Shown: positions 24,511-33,346 of the stretch, one piece after another | Position numbering within the stretch: position 1 is the stretch's first letter | How the letters are laid out: each line of letters starts with the position of its first letter | Source of the DNA: Bacteroidia bacterium | Lineage (GTDB): Bacteria; Bacteroidota; Bacteroidia; SpSt-205 | Length of the DNA: 64,000 nucleotides | NCBI GenBank assembly: GCA_026003235.1 | Contig: BPGW01000007.1 | Location: 62,001-126,000 of the forward strand | Direction of reading: 5' to 3' | Position numbers and translations under genes: made by a program | Notes under the pieces: generated by a model | Databases searched by the model: none | Told to the model about the DNA's origin: nothing | The model's input: the letters and a program-made list of their open reading frames with translations, nothing else

Positions 24511-25263
24511 GTGCGCTGGCTCCCTCTCCTCCTTGCTGCGCTTTGGGCGCAAAAGAGCATCCGGGACTCGGTGATCAGCTTTTTTGCGCCGAGCGTGGCG
24601 TATGGGGGCTATGCTCCGGCCCAAGACCTGGCCCAGCGATTTGGCTGGACACACGTGCTGGGAGGCGAAGTGCTGTACAAAACCCGATGGAACCTCTACC
24701 TGGCGCTTCAGGGGGGAGGGCTGGCCGGCGACCAAGTCAAGGAACCGGACCTTCTGCGAGGGCTCAACCTCTCAAGCCTGGAACAGGCTGGTCTGCTGGC
24801 TTTTGTAGATGAGAACGGCCGGATCTTCACCCCCAACCTGCGCCAGCGGGGATGGACCGCTTCCCTCCGAGTAGGGTATGTGGTGTCGGCGCTTCGCCTG
24901 CCAGGGCAAAACCCCAACTCTGGGCCTTTTCTGGAGATCGGGGCAGGCTACCTTTCGCATCGCATTCTGATTGACAAAGCGCGCAGCGAACGGCTTCCCC
25001 TCCTGGAAGGGGAATACCTCAAAGGTCTGGACCGCCTTACAGCAGGGTGGGGCCTGACCGAGGCGATAGGCTACCGCTTTTACAGCAGCCGGGGCCTCAT
25101 CAACTTCTTCGTCGCCGTAGAAGCGGCTCAGTTTTTCACCCGTCACCTGCGTAAGTACCTCTACGACCGGGGTACCCTTGATCAGCGTCAGAGGCGAGAC
25201 TTCTGGCAAGGGATTCGGGTGGGGTGGAGCTTGCCCCTCTACGAAAAAGCCCCCCCAGAATGA
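24511..25263 (+). CDS. Predicted outer membrane beta-barrel protein
   Basis: 250 residues from GTG 24511, with a signal peptide (VRWLPLLLAALWAQ) and alternating amphipathic strands with aromatic ends, such as RWNLYLALQGG, WTASLRVGYVVSAL, PFLEIGAGYLSHRI and GIRVGWSLPLY. No named family is recognised. The stop overlaps the waaA start by 4 bp (ATGA), so it is coupled to LPS core synthesis, but its own role is unknown. Confidence 0.65.
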   Translation: MRWLPLLLAALWAQKSIRDSVISFFAPSVAYGGYAPAQDLAQRFGWTHVLGGEVLYKTRWNLYLALQGGGLAGDQVKEPDLLRGLNLSSLEQAGLLAFVDENGRIFTPNLRQRGWTASLRVGYVVSALRLPGQNPNSGPFLEIGAGYLSHRILIDKARSERLPLLEGEYLKGLDRLTAGWGLTEAIGYRFYSSRGLINFFVAVEAAQFFTRHLRKYLYDRGTLDQRQRRDFWQGIRVGWSLPLYEKAPPE

Positions 25264-26513
25264 GGGTATGGCGAGTTCTCTATACCGTAGCCCTGCTCCT
25301 GACCTTGGGAGGGCTGTACCTGCTTCGTTTTTTCTGGCCTAAGTTGCGGCTTTGGTGGCGCGCTCGGCAAACTACCCCTCCCCTCGTACCGATAGACCGC
25401 CCCGTGCTGTGGATGCATTGCGCTTCGGTGGGGGAGTTTGAGCAAGGCCGGCCCGTCTTAGAATACCTCCTTCAAGAGCTACCTCGCCGGCCGTATGTGG
25501 TGGTGACTTTCTTTTCCCCTTCCGGGTGGATGCGCTATCAGCAGAGCTATCCCTTTGCGGACTGGATGGGCCCCGCTCCGACTGATCTGCCCTGGGTCGT
25601 GCGCAAATGGATTGAAGCCATTCACCCGACCGCCGTCTTTTATGTCAAGTACGACCTGTGGCCCAACCTGGTAGGAGAGTTAGCCCGGATGGGCTGCCCC
25701 CAATACCTTCTCGCTGCCCATGTAGCACCCTTGCAAGGCCTGCGCTGGTGGTGGCGAAAAAAGCTTTTGAAATACCTCACTCACCTCTTTGTGCAAACCG
25801 CCGCTGACCAGACGCGCCTCAGCACCGAGGGCTTTACCCAGGTAACCCTGGCTGGAGACAGCCGGGTGCTGCGCGTGCGCCAGCTGGCCGAAAATTGGCT
25901 GCCCGTGTCAGGCATCGCAGAATGGCTGGGATCGCATTTTTGCATCGTAGCTGGCAGCATAGAAGAAGCCGATATGCGCTTCCTGGCTCAGGCGTATGCC
26001 CACTTGCGGGGCCGTCAGATCCGCTGGATCCTCGTGCCGCACGAAGTGGCTCCCAGACACGTAGAGGCTATGCGCAAGCTATGGCCCGTGCCTACTTCCC
26101 TCTACACCGATCCCGAGTGGAACCCCACCCGAGACACCCTGGTGGTAGATACAACAGGCCTCTTGGCTTACCTCTACGCCTACGCCCATGTGGCCTGGAT
26201 AGGAGGGGGCTTCGGCAAAGGCATACACAACATCCTTGAAGCCGTAGTCTACGGTAAACCCGTCTTCTTTGGGCCCACCTACCACGCATTTCCTGAAGCA
26301 GAGGAGCTTATAAAACTCAAAGTCGCAGAGAGTTGCCAGTATCCCGTAGGCTTCTCCAATGCGGTGAAGAGTTTTATAAAAAACAGGAACAGGCTTCAAA
26401 TCATCAGCGAAAGAGCAAGGTCTTATCTGGCTTCCAAGCCCGATACGCCCAAAATCGTAATGGAAGTACTGAAAGGCGAGCCGTGGATGCGAGCCCTGCT
26501 TCAGGCTGAGTAG
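25260..26513 (+). CDS. waaA: 3-deoxy-D-manno-octulosonic acid (KDO) transferase
   Basis: Transfers KDO from CMP-KDO to lipid A at the inner face of the cytoplasmic membrane. The N-terminal membrane anchor is VLYTVALLLTLGGLYLLRFF. The catalytic-base Glu is in HCASVGEFEQGRP. Other family motifs are TFFSPSGW, YVKYDLWPN and the C-terminal GGGFGKGIHNILEAVVYGKP with FGPTYHAF. Length of 417 is typical. ATG 25260 overlaps the barrel gene stop (ATGA). Confidence 0.93.
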   Translation: MRVWRVLYTVALLLTLGGLYLLRFFWPKLRLWWRARQTTPPLVPIDRPVLWMHCASVGEFEQGRPVLEYLLQELPRRPYVVVTFFSPSGWMRYQQSYPFADWMGPAPTDLPWVVRKWIEAIHPTAVFYVKYDLWPNLVGELARMGCPQYLLAAHVAPLQGLRWWWRKKLLKYLTHLFVQTAADQTRLSTEGFTQVTLAGDSRVLRVRQLAENWLPVSGIAEWLGSHFCIVAGSIEEADMRFLAQAYAHLRGRQIRWILVPHEVAPRHVEAMRKLWPVPTSLYTDPEWNPTRDTLVVDTTGLLAYLYAYAHVAWIGGGFGKGIHNILEAVVYGKPVFFGPTYHAFPEAEELIKLKVAESCQYPVGFSNAVKSFIKNRNRLQIISERARSYLASKPDTPKIVMEVLKGEPWMRALLQAE

Positions 26514-26539
26514 ACTGTACAAAAGTGCGCCAAAAGGCG

Positions 26540-26547
26540 TACCTTCG
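26540..26547 (+). promoter_or_regulatory. Variant -7 promoter box for the FadN-like gene
   Basis: TACCTTCG, one base off the TAnnTTTG consensus, 5 bases before ATG 26553. Spacing fits the pattern seen at other genes. Confidence 0.45.
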
Positions 26548-26552
26548 CAGAG

Positions 26553-28991
26553 ATGTACGCATCAGCGCAGGCCAGCGCGGCGACCACCACTCGCCGCCGA
26601 ATCGGAAAAGTCGCCGTCTTAGGCGCCGGTGTGATGGGTTCGCAAATCGCCCTCCATTTTGCGGGGGTAGGCTATCCGGTCTTGCTTCTGGATATGGCGC
26701 CTCAGGAACTGACCCCAGAAGAAAAGGCCAAGGGCCTCTCCCTTTCCTCTCCCGAAGTGCGTAATCGGATCGTTCGCAGTCTATTTGAGCGGGCCCTCAA
26801 GCTCTCGCCTTCTCCCGTGTACGAAAGCGGCGTGGTGCAGCGCATCCAGCTTGGAAACTTTACAGACGACCTGCCTAAAATCGCCGAAGTCGACTGGATC
26901 ATTGAAGTCGTGGTAGAAGACCTGGCTATCAAACGCCGCCTCTACGAAGAGGTGGAAAAATACCGGCGGCCAGGCACCCTCATCACTAGCAACACCTCAG
27001 GCATTCCCATCCGGTTTTTGGCTGAGGGACGCTCTGAAGACTTTCGCCGGCACTTTGCGGGGACGCACTTCTTCAATCCACCTCGGTATCTGCCGCTGTT
27101 GGAGATTATTCCAGGGCCGGACACCGCTCCGGAAGTGATCCAGTTTCTGATGGACTTTGGCCAAATGCACCTGGGCAAACAGACCGTCCTTTGCAAGGAC
27201 ACCCCGGCCTTCATTGCAAACCGGGTGGGGGTTTATGCGCTCATGCATCTTTTGCATGCGATGCCCCGCTACGGCCTCTCGGTAGAAGAGGTAGACAAGC
27301 TCACGGGCCCGGCGATAGGCCACCCCAAGTCGGCAACCTTCCGTACGGCGGACGTTGTCGGGCTGGACACCTTGGCTAAGGTCGCCAAGGGCCTCTATGA
27401 GAACTGCCCCCATGACGAAGCCCGAGAGACCTTCAAGCTCCCTGATTACCTGGAGAAAATGCTGGATCGGGGCCTGCTGGGCGAAAAAGCGGGCAAAGGC
27501 TTCTACCAAAAAATTCGGGCCAATGGCGGCAGCGAAATCTACAGCTTAGACCTCACTACCCTGGAATACCGCCCCCAAAAGAAAGTTCGTTCTCCCCTCC
27601 TGGAGCGGCTCAAGATGGAGGATGACCTCAAGGCGCGCCTTCGGCTCATTGCCCAGAGTGATGAACCTTACGCCAAGCTCCTCCAAGAAAACATGGCGGC
27701 GCTTTTTGCGTATGTCTCGCATCGCATCCCGGAAATCGCAGACGAAGTGTACCCTATTGACGAAGCGGTCAAGGCGGGTTTTGGGTGGCAGCTGGGCCCT
27801 TTTGAGAAGTGGGACGCGATTGGGTTTGAGGCGGGTTTGGCTGCTGTAGAAAAATATGGCTTCTCCGTCCCCCCGTGGGTCAAGCGCATGCAGGAAAAAG
27901 GGTTCTCCCGCTTCTACGAAGTGCGAAACGGTCGCCGCTTCGTCTACAGCCCCCGGGAGGAAGCCTACATAGAAGTGCCAGGGCAGGACCGCTTTATTCT
28001 CTTAGACACGCTGCGCAGCGAAAAAGTCATCTGGCAAAATAGCGGTGCTTCCCTCTTTCATATAGGGGATGGCGTCTTGTGCCTGGAATTCCACACCAAG
28101 ATGAACACCATCGGCGGGGAAGTCCTGGACGCTATCAACCGAGCCTTAGACATAGCCGAGAAAAGCTATGAGGGGCTTATCCTGGGCAACCAAGGGGAGC
28201 ATTTCTCTGCCGGTGCAAACCTGGCTATGATCTTTATGATGGCGGTAGAGCAAGAGTGGGATGAGCTGGACTTTGCGGTGCGGGCTTTTCAGCGGACGGT
28301 GATGCGCCTTCGGCACAGTGCGGTGCCGGTGGTGGTGGCCCCTCACGGCCTGACGCTGGGGGGAGGATGCGAAATGGCCCTGCATGCGGATGGCGTCCAG
28401 GCCGCCGCCGAAACCTACATGGGGCTGGTGGAGGTCGGCGTGGGCCTCATCCCCGCAGGGGCCGGCACCAAAGAAATGGCCGCCCGCATCGCCGAAAGGT
28501 ACGTAGACGGCGATGTAGAGCTCAACTTCTTCCGAGATGTGCTGACCCTGATTGCCACAGCGAAGGTGGCGACTTCGGCGTTTGAGGCGGTGCAGATGGG
28601 ACTCTTGCGGCCCCACCATACCCGCATCTCCATCAACCGGCAAAAGCAACTGCGCGATGCCAAGGCGTACGTCCTCCTCTTGGCAGAACAAGGGTATGTG
28701 CCTCCTCAACCCCGCACGCAGATACGGGTTCTGGGCCGCACCGCCCTGGGCGGCGTGGAAGCCTCCCTCTACCAGATGTGGCAGGCCGGCTACATCACCG
28801 AGTACGACCGCCATGTGACCCGCAAGCTGGCCTACGTACTGGCAGGCGGCGACCTAACCGGCGTGCAGCATGTGAGCGAGTCTTACCTCCTTGACCTGGA
28901 GCGCGAAACCTTCCTAAGCCTGTGCGGCGAACGCAAAACCCTGGAACGCATCCAGCATACCCTGCAAACCGGCAAACCCCTGCGCAACTAA
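26553..28991 (+). CDS. 3-hydroxyacyl-CoA dehydrogenase / enoyl-CoA hydratase fusion (FadN type)
   Basis: Two-domain beta-oxidation enzyme. Residues about 20-310 form the NAD-dependent 3-hydroxyacyl-CoA dehydrogenase: VAVLGAGVMGSQIALHFA, SNTSGIPI, FAGTHFFNPPRYLPLLEI. Residues about 510-700 form the crotonase-fold hydratase/isomerase: GEHFSAGANL (oxyanion hole) and HGLTLGGGCEMALHAD. The dehydrogenase-first order and 812-residue length match Bacillus FadN, not E. coli FadB, in which the hydratase comes first. The partner thiolase is not in this window. Confidence 0.9.
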   Translation: MYASAQASAATTTRRRIGKVAVLGAGVMGSQIALHFAGVGYPVLLLDMAPQELTPEEKAKGLSLSSPEVRNRIVRSLFERALKLSPSPVYESGVVQRIQLGNFTDDLPKIAEVDWIIEVVVEDLAIKRRLYEEVEKYRRPGTLITSNTSGIPIRFLAEGRSEDFRRHFAGTHFFNPPRYLPLLEIIPGPDTAPEVIQFLMDFGQMHLGKQTVLCKDTPAFIANRVGVYALMHLLHAMPRYGLSVEEVDKLTGPAIGHPKSATFRTADVVGLDTLAKVAKGLYENCPHDEARETFKLPDYLEKMLDRGLLGEKAGKGFYQKIRANGGSEIYSLDLTTLEYRPQKKVRSPLLERLKMEDDLKARLRLIAQSDEPYAKLLQENMAALFAYVSHRIPEIADEVYPIDEAVKAGFGWQLGPFEKWDAIGFEAGLAAVEKYGFSVPPWVKRMQEKGFSRFYEVRNGRRFVYSPREEAYIEVPGQDRFILLDTLRSEKVIWQNSGASLFHIGDGVLCLEFHTKMNTIGGEVLDAINRALDIAEKSYEGLILGNQGEHFSAGANLAMIFMMAVEQEWDELDFAVRAFQRTVMRLRHSAVPVVVAPHGLTLGGGCEMALHADGVQAAAETYMGLVEVGVGLIPAGAGTKEMAARIAERYVDGDVELNFFRDVLTLIATAKVATSAFEAVQMGLLRPHHTRISINRQKQLRDAKAYVLLLAEQGYVPPQPRTQIRVLGRTALGGVEASLYQMWQAGYITEYDRHVTRKLAYVLAGGDLTGVQHVSESYLLDLERETFLSLCGERKTLERIQHTLQTGKPLRN

Positions 28992-29020
28992 TCCCCTTCC
29001 TGACCCTGATAGCGCCAGCC

Positions 29021-29740
29021 ATGGCGCAAACCTTCCTCATCGGCTCTTGTCTGGTGGAAGTGCGGGAACCTGCCGCCCCTGCTCAGCGCGTGTTAGTCCT
29101 TTTACCAGGGTGGAACTACAGCCGCACCGCCTGGTGCGAAAAATCCTCTATCTGCACAGAAGCCCTGAAACGGGGCTATCGCCTCCTTCTCTTGGAGATG
29201 GGGAAAAGCCTTTACGCTTCTCAGGCTTTTCCTGAAACGCATCCGGCATGGCGGCGCTATCCTACCCTGCGCACGCTGCTGGACTCGGTCTTCCCGTTCC
29301 TGGTGGAGAGAAGGTGGCTCCTTCCTGGCAAAAGTTACTTGTTGGGGCTGTCTACGGGAGGGCGAGGGGTGGTGATGATTCTGGCGCATACGGGCGCGCT
29401 TTTCCGGGCGGGGGCGGCCCTCTCCGGCGACTTTGATCCCCACTTGGACCCCCGAGACCGGCTCTTGACCGGATGGTATGGCCCCTACAGCAGCCGATGG
29501 GACACCGTAGACAACCCGCTTCGGTTGGCCGCACGGATAGAGAGCCCGCTTTTCTTGGCGCATGGGGTGGCCGACCCCGTCGTCCCCTACCAACATACCC
29601 AGCGCCTCTACCAGCTGCTCCAGCGTGAAAAGCCTACCCTTCCCTGCCAGCTCCACCTGGACCCCCAGGGAAAACACGACTTTGCCTTCTGGGAAAAGTA
29701 CGCACGCCAAGCCCTTAATTTCTTTGAACGCTATGAGTGA
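29021..29740 (+). CDS. Alpha/beta hydrolase (esterase-like)
   Basis: Serine hydrolase fold. The nucleophile elbow is GLSTGGRG, the acid is in HGVADPVVP, and the His is in GKHDFAFWEKY. The oxyanion region may be LPGWNYS. About 239 residues from ATG 29021. An earlier ATG (28922) is in frame but lies inside the FadN-like gene. The residues directly before ATG 29021 (LIPFLTLIAPAMA) look like a signal peptide but have no usual start codon, so location is uncertain. Substrate unknown. It overlaps the next gene by 8 bp. Confidence 0.7.
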   Translation: MAQTFLIGSCLVEVREPAAPAQRVLVLLPGWNYSRTAWCEKSSICTEALKRGYRLLLLEMGKSLYASQAFPETHPAWRRYPTLRTLLDSVFPFLVERRWLLPGKSYLLGLSTGGRGVVMILAHTGALFRAGAALSGDFDPHLDPRDRLLTGWYGPYSSRWDTVDNPLRLAARIESPLFLAHGVADPVVPYQHTQRLYQLLQREKPTLPCQLHLDPQGKHDFAFWEKYARQALNFFERYE

Positions 29741-30269
29741 AACGAACGTGTGGGCGGCCTTGCTGATCGTAGCGCTTAGCGGCCTGCTGGGGGTAGTGGC
29801 CGTGCTGGTGTTTTTCTGGCAGCGGGAAAACGCCGAACGGCGCCGCCTCATCACGCAGCAGATCCTGCAGACCACTTTACCCCTGCGCTTGCAAGCGCTG
29901 GAAAGGGCCGTGCTTTTCCTGGAACGGAACGATCCCAACAACCTCCTACCCCGCCTGGCTCCCCACACCTTCAACCGGACAAGCGATCTGGTTCAAGTGC
30001 TTTTCCAAGTGGTGCAAGAGGAATACCTCTACAACGCTGCCCAGCAGATTCACATGGGCCCCCAGGTGTGGATAGCCCTTCGCCAGGCCAAGAACACCCT
30101 GCTTAGCGTCGTCCAAGCCACCCTGGCTGAGCACAACCCCGCTCTGACCCCTCCCCTCACCTGGGTAGAAAAGTTCAAGGAAAAGTGGCGTGCTCAACCC
30201 ACCGATCCCTTCCAGGTAGCCATGGCTTACGCGCATCGGGAAATGCAACGCCTGCTGGAAATCCCCTAA
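29733..30269 (+). CDS. Membrane-anchored protein of a conserved Bacteroidota family of unknown function
   Basis: 178 residues from ATG 29733. One N-terminal membrane helix (VWAALLIVALSGLLGVVAVLV) is followed by a helical cytoplasmic domain containing LRLQALERAVLFLERNDP, a pattern I associate with small Bacteroidota membrane proteins without assigned function (similar to DUF7935). The segment QEEYLYNAAQQIHMG is also typical of that group. It overlaps the hydrolase gene by 8 bp and is followed by the bactofilin gene, which has its own promoter. Confidence 0.55.
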   Translation: MSETNVWAALLIVALSGLLGVVAVLVFFWQRENAERRRLITQQILQTTLPLRLQALERAVLFLERNDPNNLLPRLAPHTFNRTSDLVQVLFQVVQEEYLYNAAQQIHMGPQVWIALRQAKNTLLSVVQATLAEHNPALTPPLTWVEKFKEKWRAQPTDPFQVAMAYAHREMQRLLEIP

Positions 30270-30274
30270 GTGCG

Positions 30275-30282
30275 TAAATTTG
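30275..30282 (+). promoter_or_regulatory. -7 promoter box for bactofilin-lptC-CNNM
   Basis: TAAATTTG on the plus strand, then CCCG and GTG 30287. The 4-base gap implies a leaderless mRNA. Confidence 0.65.
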
Positions 30283-30286
30283 CCCG

Positions 30287-30709
30287 GTGAGCCTGTGGAA
30301 AAAAAACGGACACGTAGCGGCACCTGCAGAAAAAACCCTCTGTTTGCTGGGAGAAGGAAGCCAAACCAAAGGTGAGTTCTACACCCCGGGCTCGCTGCGC
30401 GTGGAGGGAACCTTTAAAGGAACCCTTCGGGTAGAGGGACGCTTAGTCATAGCGCCTACAGGAGAAGTGCAGGGCGAGATTCAAGCGGCCCAAGTCTTGG
30501 TAGCAGGCCGCTTTGAGGGGCGCCTCGTGGCCGAAGAGCTCCTTGAAGTAGCCGAAACAGGGCACATCAAAGGTGAGATTCGGGCCCGACGCATGCAAAC
30601 AGCCAGCGGCGCCACCATGCAAGTGCATTGCTGGGTAGGCGAAAACTTAGCTGAGCCAGCCCCTACCCCTGAAAACGACCACCGCACCGCTCGTCCCCGC
30701 CGTGGGTAG
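30287..30709 (+). CDS. Bactofilin (polymer-forming cytoskeletal protein)
   Basis: Bactofilins polymerise without nucleotides into filaments that often organise cell-wall enzymes. The right-handed beta-helix repeat is visible in the centre: GSLRVEGTFKGTLRVEGRL, then APTGEVQGEIQAAQVLVAG, then ETGHIKGEIRARR. Short N- and C-terminal tails flank it (140 residues in total). GTG 30287 is fixed by the promoter box. It overlaps lptC by 8 bp. An M23 peptidase gene, a frequent bactofilin partner, is elsewhere in the window but not adjacent. Confidence 0.9.
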   Translation: MSLWKKNGHVAAPAEKTLCLLGEGSQTKGEFYTPGSLRVEGTFKGTLRVEGRLVIAPTGEVQGEIQAAQVLVAGRFEGRLVAEELLEVAETGHIKGEIRARRMQTASGATMQVHCWVGENLAEPAPTPENDHRTARPRRG

Positions 30710-31268
30710 GGAGGTAGGCCTTCAGCTAACCTGGACGATCTTGGGGGTATGTTGGACAGGGGTGGGGTGTTCGCCTTCTTCCACGCCGACCCCACCTCCG
30801 GACTGGTTTGCTCAACGCAGCCGCCTGCCCCTCTATGAAGCCTCCCATTACCAGCTTCGGTGGGTAGATACCACAGGGCAAAAAGTCCTCCTGCGCGCCA
30901 CGCACCTTTCTCTACAAAAGCAGGGCGATTCGGCTTTCTGGCGCCTTGAGCAAGGTGTAGAACTGCTGCACTACGCTCCAAGCGGGGACACCCTTCAGGT
31001 GCTTCGCTGCAGGCGGGGCACGCTCTGGCCCCAGCAGGGTTACTTCGTCGCCGAGGACTCGGTTACGGTGCATACCCAAGACGGGCTGTGGCTGGAGACC
31101 GACCGCCTGATTTGGCAGCAAACCCAGCACCGGCTTGAGGCACCCGACTGGGTGCGTCTTCAAACGACTCAAGAGACACTTACCGGCCAAGGCCTGGTGT
31201 ACGACACCGAGAAACGCACCTATCGGTTGCGCCGCACCCGAGGCAGGGTCCAAGCACCGCCCCTATGA
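30702..31268 (+). CDS. lptC: LptC-like LPS export lipoprotein
   Basis: Periplasmic LPS transport protein that passes LPS from the LptBFG complex to LptA. The N-terminus has a hydrophobic segment ending in a lipobox-like VGCS. The rest forms repeating beta-strand pairs typical of the OstA/LptC fold (YQLRWVDTTGQKVLLRATHLS, then GYFVAEDSVTVHTQDGLWL, then RLEAPDWVRLQT). 188 residues from GTG 30702. The end overlaps the CNNM gene by 4 bp. The lptC-CNNM pairing is common in Bacteroidota. Confidence 0.75.
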   Translation: MGREVGLQLTWTILGVCWTGVGCSPSSTPTPPPDWFAQRSRLPLYEASHYQLRWVDTTGQKVLLRATHLSLQKQGDSAFWRLEQGVELLHYAPSGDTLQVLRCRRGTLWPQQGYFVAEDSVTVHTQDGLWLETDRLIWQQTQHRLEAPDWVRLQTTQETLTGQGLVYDTEKRTYRLRRTRGRVQAPPL

Positions 31269-32470
31269 GCTGGGTAGTGTTGACGCTTCTTGCGCTCCTG
31301 CTGAGTGCCTGGAGCTCCGGCAGCGAAATGGCTTGGCTTACTGCGAATCCCCTCCAGTGGGAAACCTGGCGCAGTCGCCACCCTCGGCGCTGGCGCCTCG
31401 CTCGCTTCTTCCTGCAACATCCCCGCCGCCTCCTCATCACGCTGCTTTTGTCCAATAACCTAGCCCTGGTGCTTTTCTCCGCCGGGCTTAGCCACCTCCT
31501 CCCCCTGGAAAACCTCCAGCCCATACAACGGTTTTGGGTGGAAACGCTCCTGGGCACGCTTATCTTGCTGATCGCAGGAGAATACCTTCCTAAAGGGCTT
31601 TTCCAACGCTGGCAACTGGCCCTTCTTCCGGCTGTGGTGCCCTTCACGGGGCTGGTGTACCTGATTTGTGCCCCCCTCGTGGAAATAGCCCACAGCCTTA
31701 CCAAGGCCTTCTTCCGCCTTTTGCGTGTAGAGGAAAAGCCCCTACACAAACCCCTTTCCCGAGAAAGCTTTGCCACCCTGCTGCAACACACCGAGTCGGA
31801 CTTCCAAGAGGTCTTGACCCGCACCCTGGCCTTGAGTGAGACCCCTGTGCGCGAAATCATGGTCCCACGCCAAGAAGTAGTAGCCCTGCCCCTTGACACA
31901 CCCATAGAAGAGCTGCACCGAGTTTTTGTGGAGACCGAGCTGTCGCGCCTTTTGGTGTACGAAGGAACCCCCGACCGCATCGTCGGGTATGTGTATGTGC
32001 GCTCGCTGCTGCGCAGGCCCCGTTCTATCCAAGAAGTCTTGGAACCGGTGAGCTTCGTACCCGAGACCATGCCTGCCACCCGCCTTCTGGAAGAGCTGGT
32101 AAAAGAAAAGCGTTCGCTGGCGGTGGTGGTGGATGCTCGTGGGGGCATGGCCGGCCTCGTGACCACCGAAGACCTCGTGGAAGAAGTCTTTGGCGACATT
32201 CAGGATGAGTACGACGAACCCCAATGGCTGGAACGCACCCTTGAACCGGGCGTGTACGAGTTTGACGCCCGAATTGAGATTGACTACCTCAACGAAAAGT
32301 ACGGACTGGACCTGCCCACAAAGGAAGCGGTGACTTTAGGGGGACTGGCTCTGGCCCACTTGGGTCGGATCCCTACGGCAGGCACCACCTGGGAGGCTTA
32401 CGGGTTTCGGTGGGAAGTGCTCGCAGCTACCCCCCAGCGCCTGCTAACTTTGCGCCTCAGAAAGCCATGA
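31265..32470 (+). CDS. CNNM/HlyC-CorC family membrane protein (hemolysin-like, GldE-like)
   Basis: 401 residues. The N-terminal DUF21 membrane domain has about four helices (LTLLALLLSAWSSGSEMAWL, then LLITLLLSNNLALVLFSAGL). A pair of CBS domains follows (VREIMVPRQEVVALPLD and LAVVVDARGGMAGLVTTEDL), then a C-terminal CorC/HlyC domain. Family members act as Mg/Co efflux or transport regulators. Flavobacterial GldE belongs here and is needed for gliding, but equivalence is not shown. It overlaps lptC upstream and the flavin reductase-like gene downstream by 4 bp each. Confidence 0.82.
   Translation: MSWVVLTLLALLLSAWSSGSEMAWLTANPLQWETWRSRHPRRWRLARFFLQHPRRLLITLLLSNNLALVLFSAGLSHLLPLENLQPIQRFWVETLLGTLILLIAGEYLPKGLFQRWQLALLPAVVPFTGLVYLICAPLVEIAHSLTKAFFRLLRVEEKPLHKPLSRESFATLLQHTESDFQEVLTRTLALSETPVREIMVPRQEVVALPLDTPIEELHRVFVETELSRLLVYEGTPDRIVGYVYVRSLLRRPRSIQEVLEPVSFVPETMPATRLLEELVKEKRSLAVVVDARGGMAGLVTTEDLVEEVFGDIQDEYDEPQWLERTLEPGVYEFDARIEIDYLNEKYGLDLPTKEAVTLGGLALAHLGRIPTAGTTWEAYGFRWEVLAATPQRLLTLRLRKP
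32445..32452 (+). promoter_or_regulatory. -7 promoter box for the flavin reductase-like gene
   Basis: TAACTTTG on the plus strand inside the end of the CNNM gene, 14 bases before ATG 32467. Confidence 0.5.
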
Positions 32471-33330
32471 ACCGTTACAAGACCATTGACCCTGCCACGC
32501 TGACGCTGCCCGCGTGGCATCCCTACCTCATTGGAAGCGTAATCCCTCGGCCTATCGCTTGGGTCAGCACCCTAAACGCCGAGGGCCGACCTAACCTGGC
32601 CCCCTTCAGCTACTTTGGTGCCTTCAGCAGCAAACCGCCTGTAGTGGGCTTCTCGCCCAGCACCAGCGCCCGAACCGGCAAACCCAAAGACACCCACCGC
32701 AACCTCCAAGAAGTGCCCGAATGCGTCATCCACCTGGTGCCTTATGCGCTGGCAGCCCGCATGAACATCACCACCGGCGAATACGAGCCCGAGATCAACG
32801 AAATAGAGAAAGCGGGGCTGGAGACGCTGCCTGCTGAGCTGGTTCGGCCCCCTCGGATAGCCGGCACGCCCGTGCAGCTGGAAGGTAAAGTGCGAGCCAT
32901 CCTGCCCCTGGGCGAAAACCCCGGCGCAGGTCAGCTTATCCTTGTGGACATTGTGCGGCTGCACCTGGACGAAACCATCCTGGACGAAAAGGGCTATCCT
33001 GACCCCCGAAAAATGGATGTGATTGCTCGGCTGGGCGCCTTTTGGTATGCGCGCATCCGCGCTGAGAACCTCTTCTGGATGAAGCAACCCCGCAACCCGG
33101 CCGAAGTCTTAGCTTGGGACGAACTTCCAGAAGACCTACGCACCAGCTCGGTCTTGACCGCCGCAGAAATCGGCCACCTTCTGGCCCATAGGCCTGCTGA
33201 GGCAGAAAAGCTCCGGTCTTTACCTCGGCCGGCCGATCCCGTGGCCCTCCACCGACAAATGCAAGCCCTCCTCCCTCACGATGCCCCCGCAGCCTGGCGC
33301 CTGTACTTGGAAGCCCTAAAGATGACCTAA
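32467..33330 (+). CDS. Flavin reductase-like FMN-binding domain protein
   Basis: Split-barrel flavoprotein. The N-terminal 200 residues match the flavin reductase-like fold: LIGSVIPRPIAWVSTLNAEG, NLAPFSYFGAFSSKPPVVGF split at SSKP, and KDTHRNLQEVPECVIHLV. The C-terminal about 70 residues are helical and not recognised. Members reduce or bind FMN for partner oxygenases, or act on unknown substrates; no partner is apparent. 287 residues from ATG 32467, with 4 bp overlapping the CNNM stop. Confidence 0.82.
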   Translation: MNRYKTIDPATLTLPAWHPYLIGSVIPRPIAWVSTLNAEGRPNLAPFSYFGAFSSKPPVVGFSPSTSARTGKPKDTHRNLQEVPECVIHLVPYALAARMNITTGEYEPEINEIEKAGLETLPAELVRPPRIAGTPVQLEGKVRAILPLGENPGAGQLILVDIVRLHLDETILDEKGYPDPRKMDVIARLGAFWYARIRAENLFWMKQPRNPAEVLAWDELPEDLRTSSVLTAAEIGHLLAHRPAEAEKLRSLPRPADPVALHRQMQALLPHDAPAAWRLYLEALKMT

Positions 33331-33334
33331 ACCT

Positions 33335-33342
33335 TACCTTTG
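33335..33342 (+). promoter_or_regulatory. -7 promoter box for the ALDH7-like gene
   Basis: TACCTTTG on the plus strand, then CGGT and ATG 33347. Implies a leaderless mRNA. Confidence 0.7.
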
Positions 33343-33346
33343 CGGT

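Noticed and set aside
28146..28814. 222-residue open frame antisense to the FadN-like gene
   Set aside because: His/Gly-rich shadow of the hydratase domain codons; no independent signals.
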